From Nocardioides pinisoli (lineage in GTDB: Bacteria > Actinomycetota > Actinomycetes > Propionibacteriales > Nocardioidaceae): DNA of 64,000 bases. The translations under genes were made by a program, and so were the position numbers. Below, piece after piece: positions 62,601-64,000 of this stretch. The stretch is taken from assembly GCF_024199985.1 (NCBI RefSeq), contig NZ_JANARS010000001.1, forward strand, positions 186,001 through 250,000, written 5' to 3'. The notes below the pieces were generated by a model. The model saw only the letters and a program-made list of their open reading frames with translations. It made no database searches and was not told the origin of the DNA. The first letter of the stretch is position 1; every line of letters begins with the position of its first letter.

Positions 62601-64000
62601 TGTCGACGCCGGGAGCAGAGACGGACGGGCTGATCGAGGAGACCGACCGGTTGGGGCCGCGGCTGGAGAACGCGGCCATGATGTCGCCGTTGGCGTCCTT
62701 GACGTCGGCCACCGCGCCGGACAGGGCGGCCTTGGTGCCCGGGTGGGCGGCCATGAACGCCTTCAGCGCGACGCCGTCGGCGTAGGTGATGTGCGCGGCC
62801 GGGAGGGCGTGCGCGTCACCGTTGAGCGAGGTGCCGCTGGCCTGGTCGTTGGCCAGGATCATGCCCTCGGCGCCGAGCTCGGCGAGGTTCTCGCCCTTCT
62901 CGACGCGGCCGTTGCCACCGCGGTCGCAGACGACGATGAGGCCCGTCAGGTCCGTGTCCGCCGGGAAGGAGCCGACCGGGGTCTCGTCGTCGGGCTGGCT
63001 GCACCGGGCGTTGTTGTAGGGCGCGGAGCCCGCGTAGACGACCGGGAACGCACCGTCGGTCGGCCCGGACAGGCCGGCGCCGGTGATGTCGGGCCGGGTC
63101 TCGGCGTCGGTCGCGGTGATGCCGGTGACCGAGGCGACGTACTTGCGGTCGTGCGTGGTCGCGCCGACCGTCGTCATCCACGGGACGTCACCGGGGCTGC
63201 CGAGGGTGGCCGCACCGGGACCGTCGTTGCCGGCCGAGGTGGCCACGTGGATGCCGGCGGCGCGGGCGTTGAGGAAGCCGATGGCGTCGAGGTCGGTCCA
63301 GGGGCTGGAGGGGGCGCTCGAGCCGATCGAGTAGTTGATGACGTCGACGCCGTCCTCGATGGCCTGCTCGATCGAGGTGACGATCGAGTAGCCCTGGCAA
63401 CCGCCGTCGCAGACGTCGTAGCCGATGATGTTCGCGTGCGGGGCGACGCCCTTGATCTTCGAGGTCACCGAGAACTCGTGCTCGGTGCCCTTCGCGGCGT
63501 ACGCCGTCGCCTCGACCTGGTTGCCGGCCGTGGTGCTGCCGGTGTGGCTGCCGTGGCCGTCGTCGTCGTAGACGTCGTCGAACGGGTCGGAGGCGGGGTT
63601 CTCCGGGTCCTCGAAGTTGTAGTAGCCGATGAGCTTGTCGTTGCAGCCCCAGCCCTCGTAGTACTGGTCCTCGTTGGAGGAGTCGCACATGCCTAGGTAG
63701 TTGCCGGCGCCGAGCGGGTTGGTGTGGTCGAAGCCGTCACCGCCGTCGGCCTCCGAGACGCTGTCGGCGAACGACGGGTTGGCCGGGTTGAGGCCGGAGT
63801 CGAGGATGCCGACGATGACGCCCTCGCCCTTGCTGCCGACGCCACCGGGGACGTTGGTGCCGTCCCACACGGTGGGTGCGCCGATCCACTCGGGGCCCTT
63901 GTCCGTGGTGAGCTCGCGCTCGAAGTCGACCTGGACCGCGGAGACGCCGTCGATGTCGGCGACCTTCTTGGCCTGGGCGCGGGTCATCCGCACGGCGACG
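59683..64000 (-). CDS. Large secreted S8 (subtilisin-like) serine protease, N-terminus beyond window
   Basis: The frame is open to the right edge, so signal peptide and start are missing; 1,439 codons are visible. The visible part begins at the end of the inhibitory propeptide (GVSAVQVDFERELT). Catalytic residues are all present: Asp in VIVGILDSGLNP (codon near 63800), His in DGHGSHTGSTTAGN (near 63554) and Ser in SGTSMASPHTAGALALL (near 62543). A PA domain is inserted between His and Ser (VVCDRGGNGRVEKGENLAEL). Later come a pre-peptidase-like beta domain (FDLYVGTGE), a DUF11-like repeat (TYTVEVAPNVTREDLTYSIT), and C-terminal Ig-like repeats ending in a Lys-rich stretch. It is an extracellular protease. 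Confidence 0.92.
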   Translation of the reverse strand, partial: VAVRMTRAQAKKVADIDGVSAVQVDFERELTTDKGPEWIGAPTVWDGTNVPGGVGSKGEGVIVGILDSGLNPANPSFADSVSEADGGDGFDHTNPLGAGNYLGMCDSSNEDQYYEGWGCNDKLIGYYNFEDPENPASDPFDDVYDDDGHGSHTGSTTAGNQVEATAYAAKGTEHEFSVTSKIKGVAPHANIIGYDVCDGGCQGYSIVTSIEQAIEDGVDVINYSIGSSAPSSPWTDLDAIGFLNARAAGIHVATSAGNDGPGAATLGSPGDVPWMTTVGATTHDRKYVASVTGITATDAETRPDITGAGLSGPTDGAFPVVYAGSAPYNNARCSQPDDETPVGSFPADTDLTGLIVVCDRGGNGRVEKGENLAELGAEGMILANDQASGTSLNGDAHALPAAHITYADGVALKAFMAAHPGTKAALSGAVADVKDANGDIMAAFSSRGPNRSVSSISPSVSAPGVDILAAAGTDNSVEWHFISGTSMASPHTAGALALLKGVQPDWTPAESQSALMTTAERDITDNDGTQADWFDMGSGRIELRRAAKAGLVLDETLAGYQGANPAVGGDVRALNTASMADEECLQTCAWTRTFTGTSTGVGTWSVSVENLSPGLTLSTDKTSVAVTDGGDVDVTVTAQLGPDVATDTWLFGTLVLTPPSGSQAPVAHLPVGVLPSAGVLPTSIDITTRRDAGSQVEEGLEAVAISDLQVDASGLVPEDRVELTIPQDTTNPNAFDGNGTHAEELAVPAGATSLIAELQNSTAPDFDLYVGTGEVSEANVVAMSASAGSDERVEIADPEPGTYWVLVQNWQSSPSGTDTTDLVTAVVAGDQGNLRAEGPDGALPAATPFSIRTFWDEDAMEAGQTWHGTLTLGTSSANPGDIGVVPVVVRRIEDDVTKTADVTEAGPGDTITYTVEVAPNVTREDLTYSITDTLPAGTTYVEGSATGGATYADGKVTWTADLPSTYGEQGTYDITSSKTDTSCVNPFSGRADYTDLFAATGGALKADPAVSGDSKLWNAFTSTDLGLYGGSFRGVGYTDDGFLVYGGADNWAQTNDDEPWVPQTLPNPALPNNIAAGMWRDGQVFYDAASNSGVTTAQTSSGLRIIEWDNHGGWNAPGDSLDMQVFLQEGSNDLVWVYDDMKADLSEVTVGTENADGTNGQALVNKADVGTKITDGTVVCMTYESALGDPVSFTYQVTVDGDVHERQRLVNEAVHTTSDPGAKPASVTNTVVVKGAKERAEVALSISPDRIETGKTTAATATVFSAGETVATGSVEFWAGDRLITAAPLDAGKVTATLSGFPTAGTIPVTAKYLGDTANLASTSDPVNLVVSAPGAPAPKVKSRLEVDAPKVVKQGKRAKLKIAVSAPKVTPTGTVEVTVKGALKKQTWTLTLNRFGKAQLVLPKARKVGNIKVRVEYLGDAAVLGSKDRLKIKVAKK

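Noticed and set aside
59671..63696. A 1,341-codon plus-strand open frame opposite the subtilase
   Set aside because: It is the antisense shadow of the protease gene, whose catalytic triad and domains are intact on the minus strand.

Overview
The window is chromosomal DNA of a high-GC actinobacterium, most likely of the Nocardioidaceae (Propionibacteriales). This rests on actinobacterial gene order around dnaA, a DLW-39 mini-protein between tRNA-Ile and tRNA-Ala, a FemX-type enzyme fitting a glycine-linked LL-DAP wall, many leaderless genes, and a dispersed intergenic repeat of a kind I recall from Nocardioides. No rRNA or integrase is present.

Positions 1-9514 are an accessory island ending at tRNA-Ala, visibly less GC-rich than the core. 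It holds a lipoprotein cut by the left edge, a four-gene overlapping operon (a double ParS/MbcA-like antitoxin-fold protein and a HAD RNA-repair-type phosphatase among them), a two-HTH excisionase-like protein, a zinc-ribbon protein coupled to vsr, an EcoRII-type restriction enzyme with its 5-methylcytosine methyltransferase, and a divergent pair made of an HNH-ParB fusion and an unknown partner. Upstream of the methyltransferase, four CCWGG sites lie within 38 bp, two of them forming an inverted repeat.

Positions 9518-27338 are the origin region. Leftward from oriC run dnaN, gnd, recF, a DciA-like gene, gyrB, gyrA, a DUF3566 gene, tRNA-Ile, DLW-39 and tRNA-Ala. Rightward run rpmH, rnpA, yidD, yidC, jag, rsmG, parA and parB, with three parS sites inside rsmG and parA. 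DnaA boxes cluster between dnaA and dnaN. A 36-bp near-perfect palindrome lies inside dnaA, and a related one lies at the end of plsC.

Positions 27339-44927 hold an acyltransferase, an alanine-type aminotransferase, a GNAT enzyme, trxB-trxA (with a SigR/SigH-type promoter), an ECF sigma factor with a candidate anti-sigma factor, a pseudokinase, murJ, a DUF6049 protein, the CCA-adding enzyme, a decayed HAD gene, and a sugar ABC importer (binding protein and two permeases, no ATPase) behind a LacI-type operator.

Positions 45003-64000 hold ino1 with a PadR regulator, a class A penicillin-binding protein, a membrane protein, a FemX/racemase-like pair, a Gly-rich surface protein followed by a class E/F sortase, endonuclease IV, a Ser/Thr kinase, the rpsF-ssb-rpsR-rplI operon, a lipoprotein, and a large secreted subtilase cut by the right edge. 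Much of this half serves cell-envelope building: precursor flipping, cross-linking, bridge synthesis, and surface anchoring.
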